Below, piece after piece: positions 22,976-33,883 of a DNA stretch of 64,000 nucleotides. Each line of letters opens with the position of its first letter. Position 1 is the stretch's first letter. The DNA is from Cheiracanthium punctorium (taxonomy: Eukaryota; Arthropoda; Arachnida; Araneae; Cheiracanthiidae), in the NCBI GenBank assembly GCA_038373885.1, contig JAWZYV010016601.1, forward strand, positions 62,001 to 126,000, given 5' to 3'. Made by a program: the position numbers and the translations under genes. The notes beneath the pieces were generated by a model, which was not told the DNA's origin, did not search any database, and worked only from the letters and a program-made list of their open reading frames with translations.

Positions 22976-23428
22976 TCATTTAAAATTACATCCATTTGAA
23001 GATCCTTTCAAAAAATCTTTACAGTTTCTTAAGAGTTCTAGAGCAGGTGGTAAATCGTTGTCTTTTGACTGCAATAGCTTTCTTAATAGATTCACGCAAC
23101 TGAAGATTTTATACCAAATAATAATAGAGCATAGGAACATGAACTGTTTGAGAGAGTTAAATAATCCTGAAACCAAATCACTGGAACAAAAACTTAAAAT
23201 TCTTTCATCAGTTTTAGCCTCATTGGAATTAGATTTGTCAATACCTTTATACCTTACTAAGAATGCGATATTTTTGGCACCAGGAATGCGATCTAGAAAT
23301 ATGGGAGAGTATTTGGCTTGATGAATTTCATTAACAAAGAGTAATTTGAATCTCAACTGGAAACGTTGTGGTTGTGAAAAATCTATGCAAAATGTGTAAA
23401 TATTTGTTTGCACATCACATATAAACAA
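22976..23428 (-). pseudogene. hAT (DUF4371/ZMYM-like) transposase internal fragment
   Basis: A 150-residue frame with IIWYKIFSCVNLLRKLLQSK followed by an ELLRNCKDFL-like helix, typical of the catalytic-region helices of ZMYM1-like hAT transposases. Same strand and order as the dimerisation fragment at 21923-22174, so both come from one element. The open frame on the + strand at 22923-23321 is its shadow. Confidence 0.7.
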
Positions 23429-23479
23429 CTGAAGCGAGTGAAATGAAATTTATTGCAACACCAAAAGTGGCAACTTAAT

Positions 23480-25822
23480 TTAAACTGCAGGTGCTAAAAT
23501 ATTTCTAATTCGTTTAAAAGTTTTGAGATTTGAAACTGTTGTTTGAAAACTGTGCGTAAATGTATGTTCGCCCTTTGTTAAAAAATCAGTAGCAGGTACA
23601 GCCTGTAACAAACCAAATTTCTTCTGTTTAGGTTTTTTGTTAAATTGGCAAGTCGAACAATGTTTAACATAATTGGAAATATCCTGAGTCATATGAGGCC
23701 AGTAATAGGAAGGTGAAATTATACTTAACATTTTTTGAACACCAGGATGGCCAAAATTTTCATGTGCATTTTTCATTAAAGTTTTTCTTAAGCTCATAGG
23801 CACCACTATTTTTTTGAATCCTTTCTTATTTATGGTAATTAAATCATTAATGATTTTATATTTAGGACCATGCATATTTTCTGCTAATTGTTGATTTTTA
23901 ATTTCTTCAGCATTTAACAATAAAACCGAAGGTTGAATTAGTTGGAGATGTTGAGAAGGAGGAATCCTTGATAACATATCAGCTTCGACATTTGTTGAGC
24001 CCTTTAGGTACTTTATTTCATAGTCAAACATACTTAATTTAAGGGACCAGCGGAATAATCTTCCTCTTAAATTTTTGACATTTTTTAACCAAACCAATGC
24101 CGCGTGGTCAGTATGAATGACGAATTTTTGACCGTGAAGGTAATGATAAAATTTATCAAGGGCATCAACGATAGCCAAACATTCTAATTCAGTTATAGTG
24201 TAATTCTTTTCATATGATCGAAGCGATCTCGAATGATATGCAATCGGGTGCAAGATACCTGAGGCATCCGGCTGCTTCAACACAGCTCCAACTGAACAAT
24301 TTGATGCATCAATAAATACATGGATAGGTAATTTAACGTCGTATAATTGTAACACAGGTTTAGATATCAAAATATTTTTTAAGGTTTCAAAACTTTTCTC
24401 ACAGTTTGTTGACCAATCCCATTTAGCGTTTTTCTTTAACAAATCATTTAAAGGACGTCTTAATTTTGCATACCGATCAATAAATCTGTTATAAACATTT
24501 ACAGAACCAAGAAACCTCTGTAGTTCCTTTACGTTAGTAGGTGGCTTCAAATTTTTGATAATTTCAATATTATCATTATCTGGAGTAATTTGACCTTGTT
24601 TAACCTCATACCCCAAAAATTTTATAGTGTCCTTAGCAAAGTTACATTTAGATAATTTCAATTTAATATTTTCCTGCAAACAAATTTGGAAAATAGTTTC
24701 TAAATGCTGCATATGTTCTTCCATAGAAGAAGAAAAAACCATTATGTCATCAAAATAATTATAGGCAAATTTAATTTTATATTTATTTAATACTCTTCTC
24801 ATGACTCTGTTAAATATAGCAGGCCCTGTCTTAATGCCAAATGGCAAGACCTGGAACGTATAGAGACCTGTATTAGTTACAAAGGCTAGTTTTTCAGTAT
24901 CTTGAGGGTGGATGGGCACATGCCAAAATCCAGACGCCAAATCAAGAGTTGAGAATATTTTCGCCCCACTTAGTTTATCTAATAAGCTGTCAATACGTGG
25001 CAAAGGCTCGGCATCATTTTTTACTATATTATTTAATTTAGGATAATCCACACACAGTCTAGTTTTGGTACCCTCGTCGCGTTTATACGCTAAAGTGACG
25101 GGTGCAGCATAGGGGCTATTGCTTTCCTTAATTAAACCAGCTTTTAATAATTGTTCAATCTGAGAATTAATTTCGTCTTCCTCTTTAGGAGAGGTTCGAT
25201 AAGGCCTGAGGCAAACAGGTAAGTCAGAAGTTAAATTTATACGTTGAGGTTCTACATTAATACGACCAATATCATATTTATTTTTTGCAAAGATTTTCTC
25301 ATATTTATTTAATAATTCCTCTAATTTTGGATTGATAGCTTTATAAACAGTCTGAGGGGGAACGCTTTCCTCAGAGGCTTTGCTATCGGTTGAAGAACTG
25401 GGTTTATTTAAATGTAGAGACATAGGTAAGGCATCATAATTGTATAAAGGTAATCTAACATTATTTTGAAAAACACATAAATTCACACAATCAATATATA
25501 AACAAAACTTTTTACACTCTGGTAAACCCAATATGGCATATGGCAGGCTTGAATATACTATAAAAAATTTTACACACTGAGTAATGTTTCCAATTTCTAA
25601 ATTAACATAACACACTGTATCAAGTATCAGCAGTCCATCTGCTTGAGTAACATTTAAAGGCGAGGCTCTCTGTACTTCTAAATTATATCGCCCAACAAAA
25701 CTTTGCGGCAAGACAGAGAGTGTAGAGCCAGTGTCTATGACACAGGGAACACTTAAAAATTCAAAATTGTCAATTTTGGGTTGAGTTAATTTTTTCCTTA
25801 GGTACCCGGGTACAGTAAATAG
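23480..25822 (-). CDS. Pol (protease, RT, RNase H, integrase zinc finger), truncated
   Basis: The frame is open from right after the Gag UGA stop. The protease motif DTGSTLSVLP lies just before the first Met at 25711. Numbering from that Met: reverse transcriptase about 165-345 with LDLASGFWHVP and YFDD at 319-322; RNase H about 465-560 with D468, the TELE Glu and D534; integrase H2C2 finger about 649-688. Homology to integrase stops near residue 708; the last 35 residues are unrelated sequence contributed by the hAT-side junction, and the frame ends at 23480. The catalytic integrase core survives separately at 20866-21651. The domain order is the ordinary Ty3/gypsy one. Confidence 0.9.
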   Translation of the reverse strand, partial: LFTVPGYLRKKLTQPKIDNFEFLSVPCVIDTGSTLSVLPQSFVGRYNLEVQRASPLNVTQADGLLILDTVCYVNLEIGNITQCVKFFIVYSSLPYAILGLPECKKFCLYIDCVNLCVFQNNVRLPLYNYDALPMSLHLNKPSSSTDSKASEESVPPQTVYKAINPKLEELLNKYEKIFAKNKYDIGRINVEPQRINLTSDLPVCLRPYRTSPKEEDEINSQIEQLLKAGLIKESNSPYAAPVTLAYKRDEGTKTRLCVDYPKLNNIVKNDAEPLPRIDSLLDKLSGAKIFSTLDLASGFWHVPIHPQDTEKLAFVTNTGLYTFQVLPFGIKTGPAIFNRVMRRVLNKYKIKFAYNYFDDIMVFSSSMEEHMQHLETIFQICLQENIKLKLSKCNFAKDTIKFLGYEVKQGQITPDNDNIEIIKNLKPPTNVKELQRFLGSVNVYNRFIDRYAKLRRPLNDLLKKNAKWDWSTNCEKSFETLKNILISKPVLQLYDVKLPIHVFIDASNCSVGAVLKQPDASGILHPIAYHSRSLRSYEKNYTITELECLAIVDALDKFYHYLHGQKFVIHTDHAALVWLKNVKNLRGRLFRWSLKLSMFDYEIKYLKGSTNVEADMLSRIPPSQHLQLIQPSVLLLNAEEIKNQQLAENMHGPKYKIINDLITINKKGFKKIVVPMSLRKTLMKNAHENFGHPGVQKMLSIISPSYYWPHMTQDISNYVKHCSTCQFNKKPKQKKFGLLQAVPATDFLTKGEHTFTHSFQTTVSNLKTFKRIRNILAPAV

Positions 25823-26803
25823 TCATAAATTCACTTCTCGCGAGGTCTCAGTACTATTATTTTGTGAATTTAAAATAGTGGTGTTCGAAGTCATATTCGG
25901 GTGAGTCATAATTGGTGTCGCGTATGGGTTTGTCGCAATTTGGTTGTTACTCTTAAAGTTACAAGTGTAGTTCCAATGGAAAGCATTACTTACCCCTAGC
26001 CCCTCACATTTTCTACATGGAGTTCTAGGTAGGGTGCTTTCTTGGTAATTGACATTATTTTGGTGGTGTAAACTTTGAGGACTTTGAGATAGGGGTCGAA
26101 AACGGGGCCAATTATTTATTTGGGTTCGCCCTTGGGTTGAATTACGAATTGGTTGACGCCAAATTGGTCGGTTATAAACAGGAGCATGGTAGGGTCTAAA
26201 ATTCCGAAGCTTGGGTGTGAAGTAACTAGGATTTTGTGCATTATTGGGCGAGGAGGTAAAGCTTGCCTGTTGGGGCGGTTCGTGAATTTTAATTAATTTT
26301 GATGCTACCTTAAGCCACTCGGTGGCACTACTGGGTGGTTGCAGGGTTAAAAGAGCTCTCACATTACTAGGAAGACCATTGGTCAATCCTTCTAATATTG
26401 TATTATTAGGTAGCCACAATTTTCTACCTATTTCTAATTTTTCATGAAAATAAGTTATAAGATTCGAAATTTTTTCTAGTTTTAAATTTGTAAAATCCAT
26501 GAAAGTAAACACGGTACATGAAATATATTTTTCTCTCAGTATTTCAATCAATTCTTGCCAATTATTACAATTTGCAATATTATTTATGTATGTTGTTAAG
26601 GCAGACCCCTTAAGAAATTTTCCTATATTTTGAAATTTCCAGTCTTCGTCTTTATTTTGTTGTAAGCAACACTGTTCGTAATATGCTATCCAACTTTCAA
26701 AACTCATATTATCTTCAAAATTAAAGGGGGCAATAAACTCATCACTTTTTTGCAGGGACATAGTGGCAATAGTTTGTGTATTTTCTTTACCATCTAACGA
26801 CAT
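25823..26803 (-). CDS. Gag of the 12.3-kb element
   Basis: 326 residues. The N-terminal two thirds resemble a gypsy capsid (WIAYYEQCC, then YFHEKLEIGRKLW). A Cys-rich motif CRKCEGLGVSNAFHWNYTC gives CX2CX9HX4C, longer than the classic CX2CX4HX4C knuckle. The frame ends in UGA (25825-25823) followed by CUA. Pol continues in the very same frame with no further stop, so Gag-Pol could be made by readthrough of one codon. Confidence 0.85.
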   Translation of the reverse strand: MSLDGKENTQTIATMSLQKSDEFIAPFNFEDNMSFESWIAYYEQCCLQQNKDEDWKFQNIGKFLKGSALTTYINNIANCNNWQELIEILREKYISCTVFTFMDFTNLKLEKISNLITYFHEKLEIGRKLWLPNNTILEGLTNGLPSNVRALLTLQPPSSATEWLKVASKLIKIHEPPQQASFTSSPNNAQNPSYFTPKLRNFRPYHAPVYNRPIWRQPIRNSTQGRTQINNWPRFRPLSQSPQSLHHQNNVNYQESTLPRTPCRKCEGLGVSNAFHWNYTCNFKSNNQIATNPYATPIMTHPNMTSNTTILNSQNNSTETSREVNL

Positions 26804-27749
26804 GCTGACATTTTTTTTCTAAATTTTTACCTGAACGGAGAAGCATTTAATAATTGCATTCAGAAATCTTATTTAGCAACATTAATAATAATACTGCAAT
26901 AAATTTACAAAATCTTATCTTAAAGAAAATACTATATTAATGAAAAAAAAAATGCAGATATATCAAATTTTTTTTTTTCATCAACACTAAAATAGCACTT
27001 TAAAATAACACACACACAATTAATAACCATTTAAATATAATACTCTAATGTTCACTTCAACTCTGAAAATATAATTTGCTTACTTCACTTAATCAATATC
27101 CACAAGTTGGAATCGTCATTCTTCAACAATAAACAAAACACACACACAAAAAAATATCTTCTCTCACAAGTTCAATGCAGGCAGGAGGAGTTTCGGTCAA
27201 CAAGTTGTACGCACAAAAACAAAAATATTCGGCACGGAGAAAAGGGGGAAATGATTCACCAGTTGGACACTCTAAGGGGAGGCCCCGTTTTGGGGCAACG
27301 AAGGCAGTAAATTTTGACGCACCGCCGCGCCGTAATGATGACAGGAGTTTCTCTTGGTTTGTGGCGAACGTGCGAAAAAGAAAAAAAAAGATGAATTAGG
27401 AGGCGCAGATTTCGGTATGATGAGCGCCGCAGAAATACCGCATAGGCTGTTCATCAATGCAGACGTTCTTCCATTTCGGCATTAACGGCGTAGAACGTAC
27501 GTTCTGTGAAGTACTTCAGAAGATAACCTGACTCATCAGTCGGTGTTGAAATCTCCCAGAGCAGGGCTCGACGAAGTTGGCCGGCGGAGAGCGGACTCAA
27601 GGGAAAGGCCATCGGCTGGTCGGCGAAGAGGCGCGCTGCATCTCCTGCGAACGATGGGCGATGAACCCGTCTTCCGGATTATTGAGCGTTAATTTTTTTA
27701 CGATTTAAAATTTTTAATTGGCACACAGGCAATCATCCTGTCGACTATT
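26804..27749. other. 5' leader of the 12.3-kb element
   Basis: No gene is seen. The stretch 27180-27700 is GC-richer than its surroundings; the short open frames there overlap in several frames and show no domain. Confidence 0.5.
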
Positions 27750-28231
27750 TGAGACGTCAGATATTTCAAGTAAAGTTTCAGAGTTAAGGCAGGTAATATG
27801 ATTTATTGAACATTACATTTAAGTTACAATTTAGAATGAGAAGAGGGGAGGGGAGACGGGTACAAGAATCAGCGTGGACTCATTAAGCAGTTCCAGTGGC
27901 AGAAGTCCCTCGATTTTTGATGTGTGGGAGTATTTACGCTTACCACACCACGTGGTCTGCGAAGACACAACTCCGCCTCTCTGTTATCTCTGATCGAGCC
28001 ACACACATTTACCAACATGACCCGCATCCGGGGCTACAAGGGCGTGGGGACACGTGTACATCTAAAGAACTCAGAATCGACGGCCTGATGTTTGACAAAT
28101 AACAAAATAAATAAAACATAGCTCCAGAGCGCGCGTGGCAAGTATGACAGGAAAGTAAAACTTACAGTGAAAGTACCCGCTTGAACAATACCCAAACTAG
28201 TAAAACCTAAATTACCTTTTTATACATTACA
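27750..28231 (-). repeat. 5' LTR of the 12.3-kb element
   Basis: 482 bp, TG...CA on the - strand, free of the MITE that interrupts the other LTR. It is followed on the + strand by (TA)n to about 28252, matching the left flank of the element. Confidence 0.9.
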
Positions 28232-28252
28232 TATATATATATATATATATAT

Positions 28253-28605
28253 AGGTGCTTCACTGAGCAGGGGGCCCCTTGGTAACATTTTCTACGGGCC
28301 CCGCGCTGTCTTAATCCGGCACTGAATACACCCATTTTACGCCAAAATTAAAACTATATGAAATAAGTAACTCAAAATCAAAATGTGTTACACAAAGTTG
28401 ACAATTTTCAAATAGTAAGTTCGGTTAGACAACAGGAGTTTAGAATTAGCGATTATTCGTTTTTCCAAAACAGAATAACTAATATCTTGAAAATGAAAAA
28501 TAATTAAAATGCAGAATATTTTAAAGCCGGTTCGGTCCAGCTGGATTATTTGCTAGCAGTAGAAATATTTGGCGGCGTTAACTATGCCATTATAGCAGTT
28601 ATATT
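28253..28605. other. hAT-end-like and R2 fragments
   Basis: 28270-28327 contains CAGGGGGCCCC and, at its other side, CTTAATCCGGCACTG, both typical hAT-type ends. 28322-28385 is the right end of repeat R2. No gene. Confidence 0.5.
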
Positions 28606-29329
28606 ACACTTTGGATATTTGCTAGCGCGACGAGATGGTATAATTCGTGATGCTAAGTACGCCAATCTGCAAACGATTATGTAAATGGAAATATGGATAA
28701 CGGTTTTCGGGTAACCTTAAATGAACCGTAATTATAGGTTGTGAGCATGTGTCAATCGCCAAATAATGAAAAGTCGCCATTGGTGGCAAGCTATCCTATC
28801 TCTTCCGTAGCTTTTATTAACTTTACATGTACGCAAGTCGCCAAATAATGAAAAATCGCCATGGGTGACAAATTCGCAAGATGTCCAAAAGGTTTTACAG
28901 TAGTAAAAACACAGCTGAAACAGATGTTCTGATTTTATTACGCTTTAGCTCCTAATTAATATAACTTTTGAATGGTAACATTAAATATCATTGTGTTTCT
29001 GAGGAATGCAAATAATTTTTTCAGCGATTATAAGCGGAGTCCGCACTCCAGATGGAGAATAGCTCCGGACCCGTACAACACGGATTCCCATAACAAAATA
29101 TCTTCCGTGTTATGAGGGGGAGGGGGTCTACTGTAGTGTGAAGTTTAAATTTTTATGTACCAATGAACATGCAATAACCAAGCAATGTGTAGCTCAGTAA
29201 CATTCTATCTGATCCAATCTTCAGGTTTTGTCTGTTGAAATTATGTCTTTTTTACGAATAAGCCTTATTAGGGGCCGAATGCCTCATACGAAAAGCGAGC
29301 GTAGCGAGTCTGGGGGCTTTGGCCCCTAG
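28606..29329 (+). mobile_element. Helitron-like non-autonomous element, copy 1
   Basis: 724 bp that recurs inverted at 42844-43572. The 3' end is a GC-rich hairpin, GGGGGCTTTGGCCCC, running into CTAG followed by T, the Helitron 3' signature. The sequence GCGAGCGTAGCGAG lies just upstream. A clear TC 5' end was not found. No RepHel protein is encoded. Confidence 0.55.
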
Positions 29330-29789
29330 TTATTTAAAAATTACAAACAATTTTATATAATAAACACTTACTTTTTTGTAAATATTTCATTTAAATTTTG
29401 TGTGTGAGGGGGGAGGGGGGGGTATATCACCCTCCCCTGCCCCGTCCCAACCCCAATATAAGAAATTTGAAGTAAATTATGTCATTCGTTCAAGAATTGT
29501 TCAAAATTTCCCTTAGATTAGAAAAGGCACATTAAACCACTGGGACACCTGCAAGGGCCGATGACTATAGAGCTGCAGTTTCGGATAAGATATTGTTTGT
29601 CGGTTTCCCATCGGCGAAACTGCTCGTCTAGATCACTTTTATCCATGAATAAAAATTCATCTATTGCAGAAAAACAAAAGTGCACTTGCCGATGACTGAA
29701 TTAGATGAGTCGATGTGTTAACGATGAGTCGATGAACGACGGAGCAGAAAACAAGCAGTCATTGCTACTAGGGTCATATTACGTAATGG
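29330..29789. other. CGATGA-motif repeat fragment
   Basis: 29545-29779 carries repeated CGATGA/TCATCG motifs and ends TTGCTACTAGGG, the complement of the CCCTAGTAGCAA end at 8336. No gene; a G run lies at about 29409-29420. Confidence 0.5.
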
Positions 29790-29935
29790 CAGTGGTGGGA
29801 AAAACTACTTTTTTTTTATAGCGCGCTACAACTACAGCTACTTTTCGAAAAATGTAATTAACTACAACAACTACTTTTTGACAAATGTAGTTAGCTACAC
29901 TACTTTTGAAATGTAGTCGCTACTTTTAGGAGACA
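29790..29935 (+). repeat. Transposon end with TAGCGCGCTAC motifs
   Basis: Starts CAGTGGTGGGA and contains AGCGCGCTAC and several GTAGCTAC-like motifs on both strands. A related, inverted-looking end is at 34010-34173. It is probably one end of a hAT-type element. Confidence 0.5.
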
Positions 29936-31762
29936 AATTTTGCTAACAGATTCAGTTTGCATTACATTTATATTTAAGAATATTTATATCCTAATTAGAG
30001 AAAACTATTGATATCTTAATTAGAAAAGCTATTGCTCTAATAAACAACTACGAGGGGAGCATTTGAGGAGGGCGGAGGGCCCCCTCCGAAAATGTGAAGC
30101 AATTATTAAAAAGGAGCTATTTTGAAACATTTCTTTTAACTGTAGAACAATAAAGTTTAAAATACTGAATGAGAACAGAATATGACATATGTTTCCCAAG
30201 AGCGCCGGATTATCATTTTAAAAGAAAATTCGCATTCTTATTTGTTTCTATTTTCTTCGATATTATACAATATTGTAACTTTTACAAAAATAAACTTTTG
30301 GTTTCATCACGATTCGTGGATAAAAAAAAAATCACGCATAAAATTAATTTTTGTAATACACATACATGTTCAACTATTTATTGCTTTATATTACATCTAA
30401 GTAAGAGAAAGAAAATAAAATATACCTTCGGTTCTTTGATTAGGTCTTGTATTATTAACCATTTTTGGTAATTAGATACATTAAATAAAATTTAAACATA
30501 AAATTTTATATACATAGAAGCGTATACACAAGAAGCGTAGTTCACAAAATTGTGTATTTACAAGTCCCACTAATCTAGTTAAAATGAAACTTAAACGTAA
30601 CTCCTAAAGAAAAGACAATAATAAATGAAAACGAGTGTGCAGTTCACGGTTTAGCACAGATTTAGAAAGTAACTGGATAAACCAACAAAATAAAAGAATT
30701 CATTGTAGATTCGAGGGGTGTCCTTAGAGAGGTTTTTTTTCCCGTTTCATTGCTTTCTCAGTAATTTTGTGGACACGTGTAAACCAGGAAGTTGTAATGG
30801 GAAATAACATGTGCCTTGTGAATGAACCCCCTGCAAGTCCTGTCCTTCCTTATCAGTAAGTCCTCGAGCTAAAGCGATGGTTTTTTGTTTATGGAGAAGG
30901 CTCACAGCCCCCCTTTTTTACTACACCATACTACAGTAGATTCTAGTATTTAGTGGGAGTTGAAATTTTTTCTTTTTTTTTCCTGAACACTTGTACACGT
31001 ACATCTGAAACATTCGCGTCATACAAATTTATATTTCTATGGACGGATCGGGGGGGAGGGGGGGGGCGTTTACAGATAACGGACACCCAGGCCAGACATG
31101 TTTTCTCTACTTGACGCTATGACCTTATATGGAAACGTGAAAGGAGCGTAAAATTACGAGAGACTGGGATAAAATAGGTGTGTTTGTGTTTCGTTACACA
31201 TCGTTAAAAGTACTTTGAAAAAATTACTAACTTGTAAAGTTTGTTAAATGATAATATTACTAAAAACAAAGTTGTTGTCTTTAGAAAGGAACGCCACTAC
31301 TACTCTTTTGAAGTTTAAAAAAATTATAAGGCTTAATTAGGTACAGGGATAAAAAAAAAAAAAGTTTGCGTTGTATGCGACTGCGCCAATCAGCGAATCA
31401 AAGATTTAAGGGGAGCAACTGCTTCCCCCTAGCAACGCCATTGCTTTCAAGTTTCTGCGAAAAATGACATTTCCATTTTATTTTATTTTATTTGGAGGGG
31501 GCGAGGGAGACCTTTCATAATACTAATTTGCAAAATTAGTGCCGTAGCTAGGAGCTGGCTAGGTTGGCAGGTGCAAGCCTCAGAATGGCGCTCTTGGTAG
31601 TCTTTTCCGGCATAATAGTAAGTAAGAAATGTCTTAGAGATACAAAATTCAGATCTTGACAATGATCCTCACAAGGAAGGATTAAAGGGGGGGCAGAGGG
31701 GGAGATCACCCCTCCCGAGAAAAAAAAAGTAAAATATCATATTTTACGTCCATAAAATGGAT
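29936..31762. other. Gene-free interval
   Basis: AT-rich. No gene can be supported; the two overlapping open frames at 30169-30471 have no domain or conservation evidence. G runs near 31049-31069 and 31688-31694 resemble decayed hAT-type ends. Confidence 0.5.
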
Positions 31763-31833
31763 CCCTACTAGCTCGGGCTACCACCGGCCACGCAGCCAGC
31801 CGATGACGGCCCGAGCAAAATTGCTAGTAGAGA
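31763..31833 (-). mobile_element. 71-bp mini-MITE
   Basis: Starts CCCTACTAGC and ends in GCTAGTAGAG. Inverted copy of 43967-44044, with a GCCCGAGCAAAATTG inner arm. Confidence 0.7.
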
Positions 31834-32076
31834 TGTGTGTGTGAATCTCCCCCCCCCCACACACAAAATTGCAATAATACGTCACTGGGCCCTCATGACA
31901 TCTAGCTACGACTTTGCGAAAAACAAAGAAAATTACACTATCAATCTGAAATGTCACGAATATTTTTAGACATCGTATTTTACCATCGACAACCAAAAAA
32001 AATCCACTAACTGTAAGTAAAAGCAGACTAAGGGTCGATGCCATTCAGAAACCACAGACTGTTTGTTCTACATCCA

Positions 32077-32318
32077 CAGTGGCGTAGGCCTGACCAGTGG
32101 CATGGTGCATCGCGCACTGAACTGGAAGACGGAAGGTGCCTGGTTCGAAATCAATCTCGTCTGCCGACCTAACCGTTCGGAATTTTCCGTAGTTTCCTCC
32201 GAAACTTAGCGTAAATACGGGTTAGGACCCCTTAGAAAGGCCCCCACGGAGGGCACCCCACCCATAGACCTAGACCCCTGGTGCAGATAATTGGCCTTAA
32301 TCCCACAATACAATACAA
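32077..32318 (+). mobile_element. tRNA-derived SINE, second member
   Basis: 242 bp with a B box GGTTCGAAATC at 32142-32152 and a tail of CAATA units. It is flanked by the 8-bp duplication TACATCCA (32069-32076 and 32319-32326). The 3' half (TTAGGACCCCTTAGAAAGGC onward) matches 19977-20060, so the two share a tail domain but have different tRNA-like heads. Confidence 0.87.
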
Positions 32319-32326
32319 TACATCCA

Positions 32327-33676
32327 GGTAGAAATCTAGTAAAGGGAATATTACAGTTAATAGATATTTCAAATGTTAAACTTTTTGTACATTTCATTCT
32401 TCGTAATAGTGTAGTAAATCTAAATTTTTGTATTTTAAAAACTAGAACACTCGAGCAGTGGTGGATTAATTCAATTTTGTCGGGGGGGGGCGGTTAGTTA
32501 GAAGATTCACATATGCATCCATTTTATGGTAGTAAAATAGGATCTTTTACATTAATTTCTTTTCACTCGGGGAAGTGGGGGCGGTCGCCCCCTCCGCCCC
32601 ACCCCCTTTAAACTGCCCTTGCATTCGAGGGAAAAAAATATTTTAGTTTGAAACAGTTTTTCAACGTTAATTTCTTGTACACGAAAATGTAATTCTTTCG
32701 CAGTTTCTTTCGTTGGCTTAAGGCACAAAGGGCGCTTTAAGTAGAGGGCGTAGGGGGACACGCCCCCCTGTCTTCCCGAGCCAGCATGGGCCTGCATAAT
32801 AGACATCTTTACATAAAATTTCCTAACGAGTATCGAACTCTGAAATCGAACCCTGAACCTCTAGGCTATAAGTTAACGGCAAACCCACTTCTCCACACTT
32901 GTCTTCGAAAATATTCTTAACTTGTTTGCGAAATAATTAGGGGCCACCACTCTTTTGTTGCCCCAGGGCCTCCAGACATCTAAATCCAGCACTGTCTGGG
33001 ATGGTTATTTCTACAAGCCGCTGAAGTTCAGCGTGCTAGAAATTTTTCCTGGAGCAACAAAAAAATTGTAATTTTCTTTCTTCTTTAAAACATAAAACCC
33101 AAGGCACTGGTACTCGGGGTAAAAAATGGCATTTCAATTTACTGTACTTTGATCAAATCGTGTTCTCCATCCAAAAAAGTCTCCCAGTTGATCTAGTGAT
33201 GGACAACAATAACTGTTACAGAGAAAATTGTTTTATTTTTATTATTCTTATTATTTCAGTATATATGAATTTTTAATCTATATTATTGAGATATTTGGGG
33301 ACCCGGGCTATTCCCCCCCCCCCTTCCCTTGCCAGTGTGATAATCTGGGAATGTCAGAGAGAAATCATTCGAACAGCTTGCATTTGCATTGATGTCTCTA
33401 GTCTGACTGAGTGAGAGTGTAAAAGAAAAAGTAGCTGCATTTAACTTCATATTAAGGCAGGGCCCATTGGCGGATCCAGAGGGGGCATGTGCACTCCCCA
33501 GATGAATTAAGTTTAGACCACTTTGAAACTTGACTTTTTGAAAGTTCACTTTTTTGAAAACTAGAATACATATAAGGTTTGAATTTTTAAAATATCTATT
33601 TCTGTGCATAAAAGTGAGTATTTTTGTGCTTTCGAAAAGAATTTTACATATCTGTAAATTGTATGCTTTTGTAACA
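32327..33676. other. Gene-free interval
   Basis: No gene is seen. G/C-run sequences near 32485 and 32575-32605 and CCAGCACTG near 32990 look like remnants of hAT-type ends. Confidence 0.45.
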
Positions 33677-33883
33677 TCATTCATTTTTATTGGTCTTTTT
33701 TTTTATTGCACCTATAAATACAATGTAGTGTCCACTCTCCAGGATCAGGATTGCCAATGATTCAGTGTCCAGTATTCCGTGAACTTCCTCTAGGCGATAT
33801 CCTTTCAAATCTGACATCGACATGATATATAGTCGGTCTTCGCAATTAGCGAGCCCCCCCCCATACATAAAAGTACAATACAC
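33677..33883 (-). CDS. Small unidentified open frame
   Basis: 68 residues. The middle part (DRLYIMSMSDLKGYRL through ESGHYIV) has balanced, protein-like composition, unlike the surrounding junk frames. I do not recognise it. It may be an exon fragment captured by a transposon. Confidence 0.25.
   Translation of the reverse strand: MYCTFMYGGGLANCEDRLYIMSMSDLKGYRLEEVHGILDTESLAILILESGHYIVFIGAIKKKTNKNE

Larger units (their letters stand above)
21655..23480 (-). mobile_element. hAT-derived insertion that splits the integrase
   Basis: Begins on the + strand with CAGGGCCGGACC, a hAT-type end, directly after the integrase fragment. It contains two hAT transposase remnants on the - strand plus nested MITEs. 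The right boundary lies between about 23440 and 23590 and is not clean: no matching inverted end or 8-bp duplication was found, so insertion was accompanied or followed by deletion. Confidence 0.65.
15957..28231 (-). mobile_element. Full-length 12.3-kb Ty3/gypsy LTR retrotransposon with nested insertions
   Basis: LTRs at 27750-28231 (5') and 15957-16717 (3'), read on the - strand, start TGTAATG and end GTCTCA. Both outer flanks are TA-dinucleotide repeat, as expected if the element landed in one (TA)n tract. A purine tract abuts the 3' LTR. Gag, protease, RT, RNase H and integrase are in the ordinary order. Nested inside are a piggyBac-like MITE in the 3' LTR, another at 18795-19317, a SINE at 19848-20070, and hAT-derived sequence that splits the integrase. 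Over 4 kb between integrase and 3' LTR has no recognisable gene. A tRNA primer site next to the 5' LTR was not found. Confidence 0.85.

Noticed and set aside
22923..23321. 132-residue open frame on the + strand
   Set aside because: The opposite strand has hAT transposase similarity, so this is its shadow.
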